Shown in pieces: positions 53,186-62,408 of a stretch of 64,000 bases of DNA. A program made the position numbers and the translations under genes. The first letter of the stretch is position 1. Every line of letters begins with the position of its first letter. The notes under the pieces were generated by a model. It did not search any database. It was given only the letters and a program-made list of their open reading frames with translations, and had not been told where the DNA came from. Source of the DNA: CALAGB01 sp963713965 (lineage in GTDB: Bacteria > Chloroflexota > Chloroflexia > Thermomicrobiales > Thermomicrobiaceae); contig OY970217.1 in assembly GCA_963713965.1 (NCBI GenBank), positions 434,001 through 498,000 of the forward strand, in the 5' to 3' direction.

Positions 53186-54823
53186 TCACCGCCGCCCATA
53201 TCGTCGCGGAACTTCGTCCACGCGAACCGGAACGGGAACCAGCTGGGGCGTCTCACGCGAAAAGAACTGAGAACGATAGGAGAGGCGGACTCGTTCGGCG
53301 CGGTCCCACCGGTTCTCGTGCGTTGGCTCGGTGTCGGTATCCCGCTTGATAGCCACCAGCGCGGCGATCAATCCGGCTACGATCACCAGAAGCTGAACCT
53401 GCTGCCGCCCGTTCAGAATGTCGACTGTCATATGGAACATCTGCGCCACCAACCCGGTGGTCAGTCCAATCGCGATCGACGCTAGAACCTGATCGTTGAT
53501 CTGGCGGCAGCGGATGCCGTTTCGCACGGTCGCCAGCAGAAACGTGATGAAAGCGGTCAGAGCGAAGATGCCGTCCTCTGCCCAGATGAGCAGGTACTTG
53601 TTATGAACGGTGTAGAGCCAATCGGCCCCGAACTCGGGCGTCGCGTATTTGGCGATGTTGATACCGAAATTGTTTGCGCCGACGCCCCACAGCGGGTGGT
53701 CACGAATCATGTGGAGCGCGAGAACCATCAACGGCACTCGTGACGATGCGGCGCCTGAGTTGTCGTGAAGGAATCGCACCAAGAGCTCGTTTCGGAAAAC
53801 GAACAGTGCGATCGCGACGCCGACGATGATCGCCGTTGGACCAAAGGCTGGGATCCAGCCACGGTTCCACGAGTACACGACCACGATGAAGCAGGAGACA
53901 CCGACCGCGATCCAGCCGCCACGAGACAGCGTCAGCACAAGCCCAATACACCCGAAGACGAAGGCCGACGCGGCGATCAATCGATACATGCGGTTCACCG
54001 GGGCGAGAGCCAGGCTCAGAATCGGTGCGAGCAACAGATCGAGGAAGGCTGCCGCGGCATTCGGACCACCTACCGTCCCACCGACGCGTGAGACGTCGTT
54101 CGCAGAGGCGGTAGCGGCGTCCAATCGGGTCGAGATGCCGGCGAATGAGAAGTCTTGCTTGGTGACGAACGTCAAGATCATCAACATGCTCTCGAGGAGC
54201 ACCGCGCCTGAAATGATCACCAGCATGAAGACCACGTCTTCGCGTGTCCGCACCGTGCTGGCGATATAGACGAATATCATCACGCATTGAATCAGCATGA
54301 AAAGCTCGTAGACGGAGAGGGAGGGCATCGACGCCTGTCGGATCGATAGAATGGCGAACCCAACGTAGATTGCCAGCGGGATGGCCGGCCGCAACCAGGG
54401 CCGCGTGCCGTTGCCACGCCGAGCCAGCGCAGTGATCGCCCACAACCCGTAGAGCGCCGGGACCGCTAGCGTGGTGATTGAGATGTCCAGTCCGCCAAGT
54501 GATCCCAGCGAAGCGGCGTCGAGGTTGTAGCCAAAGTGGTGTCCGATGCTGAACGGAACGTCAAAGACGAGAGCCGCCATGAAGAGCCGCCGGATGTCGC
54601 CAACGATGATGCCGACTGCCGGCAGCAACGCGGCGATGATGAGCAGTGGCTTCCAGTGCGACGATTGGGTCGACAGACCGATGGTATAGGCACCAGCGGT
54701 CAATCCGGCCACCGCCGCAATCAGCCAGGGTTTCGTGGCCCAGCCGGGCAGGCGGGACTTGAGCTCTTGAAGCTCAAGCCCTCCCATTCCTGGTGCTAGT
54801 TCACTTAATCCGCTGATCTTCAC
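53186..54823 (-). CDS. O-antigen ligase/polymerase (Wzy_C family)
   Basis: 545 residues with about 12 hydrophobic segments. The family mark is the large periplasmic loop with RVPLMVLALHMIRDHPLWG, VGANNFGINIAKYA and LYTVHNKYLLIWAEDGIFAL (usual 'H N' pair), typical for WaaL/Wzy_C proteins that polymerise or ligate the repeat units. The C-terminal tail (last 70 residues) is cytoplasmic and charged. It lies between the aminotransferase gene (46-base gap) and the flippase gene. Confidence 0.88.
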   Translation of the reverse strand: MKISGLSELAPGMGGLELQELKSRLPGWATKPWLIAAVAGLTAGAYTIGLSTQSSHWKPLLIIAALLPAVGIIVGDIRRLFMAALVFDVPFSIGHHFGYNLDAASLGSLGGLDISITTLAVPALYGLWAITALARRGNGTRPWLRPAIPLAIYVGFAILSIRQASMPSLSVYELFMLIQCVMIFVYIASTVRTREDVVFMLVIISGAVLLESMLMILTFVTKQDFSFAGISTRLDAATASANDVSRVGGTVGGPNAAAAFLDLLLAPILSLALAPVNRMYRLIAASAFVFGCIGLVLTLSRGGWIAVGVSCFIVVVYSWNRGWIPAFGPTAIIVGVAIALFVFRNELLVRFLHDNSGAASSRVPLMVLALHMIRDHPLWGVGANNFGINIAKYATPEFGADWLYTVHNKYLLIWAEDGIFALTAFITFLLATVRNGIRCRQINDQVLASIAIGLTTGLVAQMFHMTVDILNGRQQVQLLVIVAGLIAALVAIKRDTDTEPTHENRWDRAERVRLSYRSQFFSRETPQLVPVPVRVDEVPRRYGRR

Positions 54824-54869
54824 CGCTTCAACCGTTTCCGTTCAGATCGTCCACACAACTCGTCTCTCG

Positions 54870-56024
54870 CTACCGTGGCAGTGACGACGAAAGGCCCTTT
54901 TCCGCGCAGAACTCGAGAATGGCGTCCGCCACATAGTGGATCTGCTCATCACTCATCTCGGCGAACATCGGGAGCGAGAGCATTTGCAGAGCATCGCGCT
55001 CTGAAATGGGGAAGTCGCCCGGCTTCAAACCAAGTTCCTGATACGCCGGCTGCAGGTGAATCGGAATTGGGTAGTGGATGCCCGTTGAGATGCCGCGTGC
55101 CTGCAGGAAGTCACGCAACTCGTCCCGATGCTCGGTGCGAACCGCATACAGATGCCAGACCGGCTCGACTTCCGGCATGCGCGGCGGAATCGAGACTCCG
55201 CACCCGTCGAGCAGGCCGTCGTACAGGTCAGCGTGCGCTCGGCGGGTGGCGTTCCACTCATCGAGGTGTGGCAGCTTGACCCTCAGAACTGCTGCTTGCA
55301 GGGTGTCCAGCCGGTTGTTGTAGCCCTGAACCGCGTGATGATACTTGGCCGTCTGTCCGTAGTTCCGCAGCAGAGCTATCGAGTCACGCAGCGCTTCATC
55401 ACTGGTGACAATCATGCCGCCGTCGCCGTAGGCACCCAGGTTCTTGGCCGGGTAGAAGCTATAGGCCGCGGCGATGCCGAACGAACCCGTCATCTTGCCC
55501 TTGTATGTGGCCCCGTGAGATTGGCAGGCATCCTCCACCACGAAAATGCCGTGTCGGTTGGCGATTTCCATGATCGGATCCATATCTTCCGGGTGTCCGA
55601 ACAGATGGACCGGCATGATCGCCTTGGTCTTGCTCGTTATCGCCGCTTCGAGTTTCTCGAGATCGAGGGTGAATGTCTCTGGGTCGACGTCTACCAGAAC
55701 CGGCGTGCCGCCGACGGCTGAAATCGTCAGCGCCGTTGCGATGAACGTGTTGGCGCTGGTGATGACCTCGTCGCCGGGGCCGATCCCGAGACCCTTCAGG
55801 ATCAGGGTCAGGGCCGACATGCCCGAATCAACGCCGATGGCGAACTTGGTGCCGATGTAATCGGCATATTCTTTCTCGAAGAGTTCGAGATCCTTGCCCA
55901 AGATGAAGTCGGACCGCTGCAGCACCGCCTTCATGGCCGCGTCGACCTCGGGCTCGATCGATGCATACTGCGCGTGCAGATCCACAAACGGAACTGACAT
56001 TCGCTTGGTTGCTTGGATCGTCAT
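54870..56024 (-). CDS. DegT/DnrJ/EryC1 family sugar aminotransferase
   Basis: 384 residues. PLP-dependent type I fold: VPFVDLHAQYASIEPEVDA opening, GVDSGMSALTLILKGLGIGP, EDACQSHGATYKGK, the Schiff-base Lys in AYSFYPAKNLGAYGDGG, and GYNNRLDTLQAAVLRVKL. It transfers an amino group to a keto-sugar nucleotide, giving an amino-deoxy sugar. In WbpE/WlbC-type pathways it works directly after a Gfo/Idh dehydrogenase such as the neighbour at 56071. The second half has YPIPIHLQPAY as in that subgroup. Confidence 0.93.
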   Translation of the reverse strand: MTIQATKRMSVPFVDLHAQYASIEPEVDAAMKAVLQRSDFILGKDLELFEKEYADYIGTKFAIGVDSGMSALTLILKGLGIGPGDEVITSANTFIATALTISAVGGTPVLVDVDPETFTLDLEKLEAAITSKTKAIMPVHLFGHPEDMDPIMEIANRHGIFVVEDACQSHGATYKGKMTGSFGIAAAYSFYPAKNLGAYGDGGMIVTSDEALRDSIALLRNYGQTAKYHHAVQGYNNRLDTLQAAVLRVKLPHLDEWNATRRAHADLYDGLLDGCGVSIPPRMPEVEPVWHLYAVRTEHRDELRDFLQARGISTGIHYPIPIHLQPAYQELGLKPGDFPISERDALQMLSLPMFAEMSDEQIHYVADAILEFCAEKGLSSSLPR

Positions 56025-56070
56025 CGTGCGTTCCCTTCTGTTCGAATCAATTCCTCACGTGCGGGGTGTT

Positions 56071-57207
56071 TCAATCTAGATGCGCCTGAACACCAACTGG
56101 CGCCGCGTAATCGCTATTGGCCAGGCGATAGATTTCTCCGAGATCGACGTCGACCGGCGCACCGTGCTTGGCCATGGAGCGATCCATCGCCTCCAGCACT
56201 GCCACCACGTTGCGTCCCTCAACGCCACTCGAGATGGGGCGTTTGTCGTTGATCACGCAGTCGAGAAAGTGCATGCATTGGGTCTTAAGCGGCTCGCTCA
56301 CTTCGACGCGTGGACTGACGATCGCGCCGTCCCGGATCTGGAAGTGGTACTCGCCGAAGTTCGACGCTTCTTCCGGCGCGGGGGCAAGGCCCTTTTCATA
56401 GACGCGGACCTGCTCCGGGACGCCGAGGTCGTTGAAGACGATGCGCTTGTCACTGCCGACCACCACCACTTCGCGGACTTTGTGCGGGTCAGCCCAGCTG
56501 ACATGCACGTGCGCGACGATTCCCTCGCCATAGCCGAGCGAGATGAACCCAACGTCCTCACGTCCGTTGTTCAGCACCTGGGTTCCGACCGCGCTCACCC
56601 AGGTGGGCACGGCATCGAGCAGGTAGTTGAAGATCGAGACGTCGTGTGGTGCCAAATCCCACAGGGCGTTCACGTCGTTGCGAATCGGCCCGAGATTGGT
56701 CCGCCGGGAATAGAGATAGTAGACCCGGCCAAGTTCGTTCCGATCGACGTACTCTTTGACCTTGCGGATGCCGGAGTTGAACACAAACGTGTGGCCGACC
56801 ATCAGCTTGACGCGATGGAGCTCCGCGAGCCGGATGAGGTCATTGCTTTCGGCGACGGTCGTCGCGATCGGCTTCTCCACCAGAATGTGCTTGCCCGCCT
56901 GGATGCAGAGCTTGGTAACCGCGTGGTGTGATCCTGCCGGCGTGCAGACAATCACCGCATCCACGCTCTCCATTGCCAGCGCGTCTTCCAACGACGGCGT
57001 TGTTTGGGTACCAGGGAACTGACGCTCGATCTCGCGTAGTCGGTGCTCGCGCTGATCGCAGACAACCACGAGTTCGGCATCCGCGAGCTCGCGGACAACG
57101 CGTACGTAGTTGATTCCCCAATACCCAGCGCCGACGATCGCGACGCCTACCGAACCTGTCACCTTACGTCCCTCCACTGTTTGACGCATCGTTTCGCGAA
57201 TCATCAT
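56071..57207 (-). CDS. Gfo/Idh/MocA oxidoreductase (WbpB/WlbA-like)
   Basis: About 378 residues from ATG 57207, which has AAAGGAG 5 bases upstream and overlaps the preceding stop (ATGA). GVAIVGAGYWGINYVRVV carries GxGxxG; HILVEKPIATTVAES is the EKP motif; the substrate domain has WDLAPHDVSIFNYLLDA (His/Asp pair). It is likely the UDP-sugar 3-dehydrogenase that oxidises the sugar before transamination by the next gene, as in diacetamido-uronate pathways. A longer frame to 57294 overlaps the sugar transferase gene and is not needed. Confidence 0.88.
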   Translation of the reverse strand: MMIRETMRQTVEGRKVTGSVGVAIVGAGYWGINYVRVVRELADAELVVVCDQREHRLREIERQFPGTQTTPSLEDALAMESVDAVIVCTPAGSHHAVTKLCIQAGKHILVEKPIATTVAESNDLIRLAELHRVKLMVGHTFVFNSGIRKVKEYVDRNELGRVYYLYSRRTNLGPIRNDVNALWDLAPHDVSIFNYLLDAVPTWVSAVGTQVLNNGREDVGFISLGYGEGIVAHVHVSWADPHKVREVVVVGSDKRIVFNDLGVPEQVRVYEKGLAPAPEEASNFGEYHFQIRDGAIVSPRVEVSEPLKTQCMHFLDCVINDKRPISSGVEGRNVVAVLEAMDRSMAKHGAPVDVDLGEIYRLANSDYAAPVGVQAHLD

Positions 57208-57935
57208 GCGGCTCCTTTGCCGCGAAGTACGGCCGGCAGCGTCAGGGCGAGGATCTTGAGATCCAGCCAGAACGACGCGTTGCGGACGTACCAAACATCC
57301 ATTCCAACCATCTCCTCGAACGAAACCTGACTGCGTCCCTGGACCTGCCAGTACCCAGTGATTCCTGGCAGGGCGTGCAACCGTTCGAAATGACGTGGTT
57401 GATATCCCTCCACTTCATAGATCGGTACGGGTCGCGGTCCAACCAGACTCATTTCCCCTTTCACCACGTTGATAAGTTGCGGAAGCTCGTCGATACTCGT
57501 GCGTCGAAGAAGCAGTCCTACTCGCGTGATCCGCGAATCTTGATCGAGCTTGAAATTCCGATCATCCGTCTCCTGTTCAATCGTTCCGTTGACGAACGCA
57601 CGGATGTGGCTTTCATGAATTGACTGGTCGGCGTTCTGCACCATCGAGCGAAACTTCAGGATTTGAAACTCTCGCGGCGACCAGCTTTCGACTCCGGCGC
57701 CGTCCTGCATCCAGCGGGCTCCCATTCGCTCCTGCGCAAAGAAGACGCTTCCACGGGAGTCGAGCTTGATCAGCACCGCGACCAGTGCGAAGAGCGGCGA
57801 CAGCAGAATCAGCAGCGCTGTCGAGACGACCAGGTCGAATCCGCGTTTGGTCAACAGATAGATAGTGGAGGTCGACCGGGTCTGAACCGGTTGACTTACC
57901 GCTCGTTCGCTGTGCGCCGGACGTTGTCGTAGCAT
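57204..57935 (-). CDS. Undecaprenyl-phosphate sugar-1-phosphate transferase (bacterial sugar transferase, short form)
   Basis: 243 residues. It is the catalytic C-terminal unit only of the WbaP/WcaJ family (long members have four more N-terminal helices): one membrane helix in KRGFDLVVSTALLILLSPLF, then ILKFRSMVQNAD, RTSIDELPQLINVVKGEMSL, VGPRPVP and GITGYWQVQGR, which hold the DE and RP catalytic residues. It starts the lipid-linked oligosaccharide by transferring a sugar phosphate to undecaprenyl phosphate. Its first 40 bases overlap the wzc gene end. Confidence 0.92.
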   Translation of the reverse strand: MLRQRPAHSERAVSQPVQTRSTSTIYLLTKRGFDLVVSTALLILLSPLFALVAVLIKLDSRGSVFFAQERMGARWMQDGAGVESWSPREFQILKFRSMVQNADQSIHESHIRAFVNGTIEQETDDRNFKLDQDSRITRVGLLLRRTSIDELPQLINVVKGEMSLVGPRPVPIYEVEGYQPRHFERLHALPGITGYWQVQGRSQVSFEEMVGMDVWYVRNASFWLDLKILALTLPAVLRGKGAA

Positions 57936-59713
57936 TCGACCGTGCCTCCATCCTTTTCCTGGAATCGACTGACGTCATGCAGTCGTCGCAACATGCCCGT
58001 TCTCTTCGGAGTTTCGGGCTCGGACTCATCGGCCTCGACAGATTGGAGTGATTCCGAGTGTGTTCTCGCATCAGTCTGCGGGGCCGAAACCGGCAACAGC
58101 TTGGGCGAAATAACCCGCAACGTCGGGATGGTTGACTTCGAGGTTCCACGTGGGGATCGCGGACCGGGCGCGTTCTGCCCCTCTGCGATGCGGTCGTAGT
58201 GGAACTGGGACGTTCGTTCGGAACGGCTCACCACGATCCCCATTGGCTTGCAATGCACAGACGCGAGCTCGTCCATGGCGGAATCGACCATCTCCTGGCG
58301 AACCAGCCCACGCGCTACCACGACGACCACCCGATCCACGATCAGTGAAAGAACGGATGCGTCGGCGACGGTCTGAAGCGATGGAGCATCAATCAGCACG
58401 AAGTCGAATTGCTTGGAAAGTTCTTCGATTGCCTCAGTCATCTCAGGCAAACCAAGCAGCTCGGCCGGGTTGGGAGAAGCCGGACCAGCGGCCAGAACCT
58501 GAACGCCAGGGATCATGCTGTACTGGATGGCTTCGTCAATCTCAACTTCGCGCGTCAGGACGTTTGATAGCCCAACGCTGTTTGAGACGCGGAAGATCTT
58601 GTGCATGCTCGGCTTGCGCAGATCACCGTCAATCACGATCACCCGACGTCCTGCCTGAGCGATAGCGAGCGCCAGATTGGCGACCGTCGTTGACTTGCCC
58701 TCGGAGGGCTGAGCGCTGGTCACCATCAGGGAGCGCAATTCGGAGTTCGGATCCAGTGCGAAGATGGTCGTTCGCAAGCGGCGGAAGGCCTCTTCTTGCG
58801 GAGATTTCTCCGGGAAGAAGACGGTCGGCCGGCCGCCCCGACTCAGCGGGATGCGACCGAGGACGGGCAGTTCGACGTGCTTGGCGATCTCGTCGGAAGA
58901 GTGCATCGTCGTGTCGAAGTTCTCGAGCATGAAGGCGAGCGCGACGCCGGCCATCAGTCCAAGCATCAGACCGAGCGGAACGATGATCTTCTTATTCGGA
59001 TTTGACGGAGATTCGGGAGCTGAGGCCGGCTGAACTACCGACATCTTGCTGGCACCTTGCGCCGTCGCGTCACGAAGCTGCTGGTATTCCTGTAGCAATG
59101 ACGAGTACGTGCTTTCGTTCAGCTGGATAGACTGCAATGTCGCGTTGATCAGTTGTGTGTTTTGCGGCGACTCCTGCAACAGCTTGTCGTAGTCCGAGCG
59201 CTGTTGCGTCAGATTCGCCTCTGTCTGATCGATCTGCTGTTTGAGGATGTCCAGGCTGCTCTCACCGAGACTCGCGTACTGCGATTCGATCTGTGACACC
59301 AGAATGTTGGCCACCGCGTTTGCGGCGTCCGCTGCTTGCTGCGGATTCTTATCGGAAACGAAAATCTCCATCAGTTCGGTATTGGCCGGGATGGTCACGG
59401 AGATCTTCGGCGGATCGCTGAGGTGCAGCTGATCCATCACCTGGCTCGTGGTCTGTGCGCTCACAACCATCGTTCGGTAGGTGTTCATGAGCCGGTCGGT
59501 ATATTGAATGTCGTAGCTCACCCAGCCTGAGGAACCGGTGTTCGCGGTTCCCATGCGGAGCGTCGTGGATGCGACGTATTCCGGAGTAATCAGTGAGGAA
59601 CCGACGATGGTGACGATCAGCGCCAGTACGGCGGTGATGACAACTACCAGTCGTCGTCTCCAGATGATGGCCAGGAATGCATTGAGATCCATGCGTTCTC
59701 TTTCCTTGCTCAT
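57896..59713 (-). CDS. Polysaccharide chain-length/tyrosine autokinase protein (Wzc/CapAB-like)
   Basis: 605 residues. Wzz domain at the start (RRRLVVVITAVLALIVTIVG span), periplasmic coiled coil (residues about 130-215), second span (IIVPLGLMLGLMAGVALAFM), then the cytoplasmic BY-kinase with Walker A SAQPSEGKSTTVANL, Walker A' VIVIDGDLRKPS and Walker B FDFVLIDAPS. The C-terminus after the kinase lacks the usual Tyr cluster: only two Tyr remain (HYDR and ECYDN), so autophosphorylation may be limited. ATG 59713; ATG 59692 is possible, after AAGGAAAGAGA. It is the first gene of the long operon, with an intrinsic terminator 84 bases upstream. Confidence 0.92.
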   Translation of the reverse strand: MSKERERMDLNAFLAIIWRRRLVVVITAVLALIVTIVGSSLITPEYVASTTLRMGTANTGSSGWVSYDIQYTDRLMNTYRTMVVSAQTTSQVMDQLHLSDPPKISVTIPANTELMEIFVSDKNPQQAADAANAVANILVSQIESQYASLGESSLDILKQQIDQTEANLTQQRSDYDKLLQESPQNTQLINATLQSIQLNESTYSSLLQEYQQLRDATAQGASKMSVVQPASAPESPSNPNKKIIVPLGLMLGLMAGVALAFMLENFDTTMHSSDEIAKHVELPVLGRIPLSRGGRPTVFFPEKSPQEEAFRRLRTTIFALDPNSELRSLMVTSAQPSEGKSTTVANLALAIAQAGRRVIVIDGDLRKPSMHKIFRVSNSVGLSNVLTREVEIDEAIQYSMIPGVQVLAAGPASPNPAELLGLPEMTEAIEELSKQFDFVLIDAPSLQTVADASVLSLIVDRVVVVVARGLVRQEMVDSAMDELASVHCKPMGIVVSRSERTSQFHYDRIAEGQNAPGPRSPRGTSKSTIPTLRVISPKLLPVSAPQTDARTHSESLQSVEADESEPETPKRTGMLRRLHDVSRFQEKDGGTVECYDNVRRTANER

Positions 59714-59796
59714 TCACGCCGCGAATCGAGCGTTCCTTGACGTTTGTCCGCTCTGTCGTTACGAGCTGGGAGCCGCGGATCGAAACATTTGGGCAA

Positions 59797-59833
59797 AACA
59801 AAAAAACCGGCGCGACGTTCTTGTCGGCCGGTT
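59797..59833 (-). terminator. Intrinsic terminator in the wzc leader
   Basis: Minus strand: AACCGGC-CGAC / GTCG-GCGCCGGTT type stem (11 pairs, one bulged base), then seven T, G, four T. It ends 84 bases before the wzc start codon. No promoter-like sequence is evident between it and wzc, so transcription attenuation is plausible. Confidence 0.8.
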
Positions 59834-60050
59834 GCACCACTGGCTCTGCGCGGATCAGGTGCCCAAGTTGCGATTCGCGCGTCATTGCCGCCATAAATTG
59901 TCGTACCGGTTCGTGGTGCTGTGCGGTGACGTCCTCACCAGTACGCTTCGACTGTAGTTCCCAGCAGAGGCGCCAACAACGGACATCCTTCCCTTGGTGC
60001 GGGGGACTTTCGTACTTGACGCTCCTATGCCATTAGGGCTATCCAGAAAA
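59834..60050 (-). promoter_or_regulatory. Putative structured leader upstream of wzc
   Basis: About 217 bases between two minus-strand terminators. A hairpin GGCACC / GGTGC (59834-59863) abuts the 5' arm of the leader terminator, so pairing could switch. No known riboswitch class is matched. Function is inferred from arrangement only. Confidence 0.35.
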
Positions 60051-60085
60051 GGGAGGAAAAGGCGACTCGCATCCTGCGAGTCGCC
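60050..60085 (-). terminator. Second minus-strand intrinsic terminator in the wzc-DUF4012 intergenic region
   Basis: Minus strand: perfect 11-bp stem GGCGACTCGCA / TGCGAGTCGCC, 3-base loop, then TTTTCCTCCCTTTT. There is no gene upstream of it on the same strand, so it must end a short transcript. Confidence 0.75.
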
Positions 60086-60413
60086 ATCAGCGAGAAACCG
60101 TTCTCTCCGTGTGTTCGGACTGAGTTCGACGGTCGTGAAACACCATTCATTCAATATCCTGGTCGAGATCGTCGGTCTTACGTGCAGATGAAAGAATCGA
60201 ACCAGTCAGCGGATGTCTCGCGCCGATATTCGCGAACGTACGCACTCAAATTGGGAATAGCAGCAGCCAATGCAGTCACGTCAATTCGAAACCGCGGGGT
60301 CAGCAAGTGGTCGTCCAGTCGAACGATCGGACGGTCAAGCTCGCGTCCTTCGCCCGATCACTACGGCCCACCCCGCGTCGGCTCCGAGACCACGCGTTGC
60401 TGAATCTATAGAA

Positions 60414-62288
60414 ATGAAAAAGGCGCACAAGGCGCGACAGGGGTCCCGACCTTGGGGCAGGTATCTGTTACGCGCCATTGGCATGAGCATCCTCGTCGTG
60501 ATTTGTGCGACAGCAGTGGCAGGCTATTGGGGATATCGACGCGCGCGAGCCGCTCAGACGACCTATCATCAGGTCTCCTCCGACGTTGAGGCTCTTCAGT
60601 CGCTCACGTCGTCGAACTTCTCCAAATTCACACCCTCCGACGCGGAACGCGTGCACGGCCAGTTCGTTCAGCTTCAGAGCGACATCAACCTGCTCGATGA
60701 GCAGACCCACGTGCCAGCGCGTCTCGAACCGCTGGTGCTCAAGATCCCCTACGTTGGACCACGCTATACCGCCGGAAAGCAGATGATTGAAGTCTCGCAA
60801 CTCCTGGCAACATCAGGAGTTGAGGCGTCGGCAATCGGGCAACAGGCGCTGACGGCCTACAAGACGACCGGTCTCACCTCCAGCGAGGCGCCATCTAGCT
60901 CGACCTGGCTCGACGTTATTGATCAGCAGATGCCGCAGATCATCCAAGTCAAGGCTCAGATCGATCAAGCGTTGCAGCTGCGTGCGCAGATTGACGAGAG
61001 CGTCCTTCCAACTAGCGCCCAGTCGAAACTGGCCAAACTCGACGAACTTGCGTCGAGTCATGATCTGAACAACTTGATCGATGTGCAGCTCCCGGCGCTC
61101 CAAGCGGCGTTTGGAGGCGACGGCCCGGCTCGGTACCTGGTGCTCATCCAGAACCCATCCGAGCTGCGGCCCAGCGGCGGTTTTCCCGGAACCATTGCAC
61201 TGGTCACATTTGATCGGGGACAGCTTCGCAGCTACGAGTTCTACGACGTCTATGATTTGAACGAGGCCTACACGACAACGCCACACAATGACGTCCCGCA
61301 GCCGTGGGCACTCTCCAAATACGCTCCGTCGTCCCAGCTATCCATCCTCGATGCCAGCTGGTGGAGCGACTTCCCAACCAGCGGCGCGACGATCATGAAG
61401 ATGTACTCGACCACCGATTGGCCCTCGATTCGTGGCGTAGTTGCGCTCGACCCAGCTGTGGTCGGGGCACTGCTGAAACTCACTGGACCCATGACGATCG
61501 ACGTTGATGGTGAGATGCGCACGATCACATCGGACAACGTCCATGACGAGATCGAACGGCAACGGCGGCTCGCACGTGCGGGCGAGAAAACCGAGGACGT
61601 GCACAAGCAGGTCGTGGCGATCATTGGCAAGCAGCTCATCGATCAGTTCAAAGGCGGTGACCGAGACACCGTGCTCAATATGGTCGATGCCATCAAACAG
61701 ACGGCGAACAGCCGGGATATGCAGATTTACGCCTCTGACCGTACCCTCCAGGCGCTCATCGAGAAGCATGGTTGGGCTGGGCGCCTCGCTCCCGACGCCT
61801 CAAAACCAACAATTGCGGTAACGTTCGCCAATGTCGCGTTCGGCAAATCCAGTGAACTCATGCATCAGCGTTACACTCTGACGCTCGGCACGGTCACGAA
61901 CGGTTTGCAGTCGGCGCAGTTGAAGATAGACATGACTCATAGTGGGTCGCCAGACGATGATCCGTTCTATTCGGGCTTCCAGCGCTGGTGGATTGACGTG
62001 ACATTACCGACCGGTAGTACTCGAACCGGAAGCAATGTCTCCGACGTGACGAATCCGGATGAACCGAACGGCGGCAGCTACGAAATCCCACTGATGCCCG
62101 GCGCGTCAGCCACGCTTACCATCGATTTCGAGATGCCTGTGTCGGAGTCGATCACGTTCCGACGCCAGCCGGGCGTGCACACCGCGCAGGTATCGGTCCT
62201 CGACAGCTCGTGTGCATTCACCGGCAACAGTGAGGCGCTATCGGCTGACCTTTCCTTCGACTTCAACGCCACGTGCAAGGCGCCCTAA
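60414..62288 (+). CDS. DUF4012 domain-containing protein
   Basis: About 624 residues from ATG 60414 (MKKAHKARQG); a longer frame to 60270 adds a low-complexity head without support. One membrane anchor at about 19-40 (LRAIGMSILVVICATAVAGY), coiled-coil region about 45-210, then the DUF4012 core with IQNPSELRPSGGFPGTIALV and LDASWWSDFPTSGATIM. The family occurs in Actinobacteria and Chloroflexota and is often in glycan export loci; it resembles LytR-CpsA-Psr-like surface proteins in its placing but has no proven activity. It is divergent from wzc across a 700-base region. Confidence 0.85.
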   Translation: MKKAHKARQGSRPWGRYLLRAIGMSILVVICATAVAGYWGYRRARAAQTTYHQVSSDVEALQSLTSSNFSKFTPSDAERVHGQFVQLQSDINLLDEQTHVPARLEPLVLKIPYVGPRYTAGKQMIEVSQLLATSGVEASAIGQQALTAYKTTGLTSSEAPSSSTWLDVIDQQMPQIIQVKAQIDQALQLRAQIDESVLPTSAQSKLAKLDELASSHDLNNLIDVQLPALQAAFGGDGPARYLVLIQNPSELRPSGGFPGTIALVTFDRGQLRSYEFYDVYDLNEAYTTTPHNDVPQPWALSKYAPSSQLSILDASWWSDFPTSGATIMKMYSTTDWPSIRGVVALDPAVVGALLKLTGPMTIDVDGEMRTITSDNVHDEIERQRRLARAGEKTEDVHKQVVAIIGKQLIDQFKGGDRDTVLNMVDAIKQTANSRDMQIYASDRTLQALIEKHGWAGRLAPDASKPTIAVTFANVAFGKSSELMHQRYTLTLGTVTNGLQSAQLKIDMTHSGSPDDDPFYSGFQRWWIDVTLPTGSTRTGSNVSDVTNPDEPNGGSYEIPLMPGASATLTIDFEMPVSESITFRRQPGVHTAQVSVLDSSCAFTGNSEALSADLSFDFNATCKAP

Positions 62289-62408
62289 GCCTGTTCCCAA
62301 CCAGCGAACGAACAAATAACCGACCGCGATAATAAGTCGCGGTTTCCAGCGTGCCGATTGGCAGATATAATTGCGCCGTGAGTCCGACGGAAGTAGATAG
62401 GATAGCCA

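Noticed and set aside
59834..59870. Resemblance of the wzc leader to part of a TPP riboswitch (ACCTGATC...)
   Set aside because: Only one short block is similar; the CTGAGA element and the P2/P4 structure are absent, and a polysaccharide operon is not a thiamine target.
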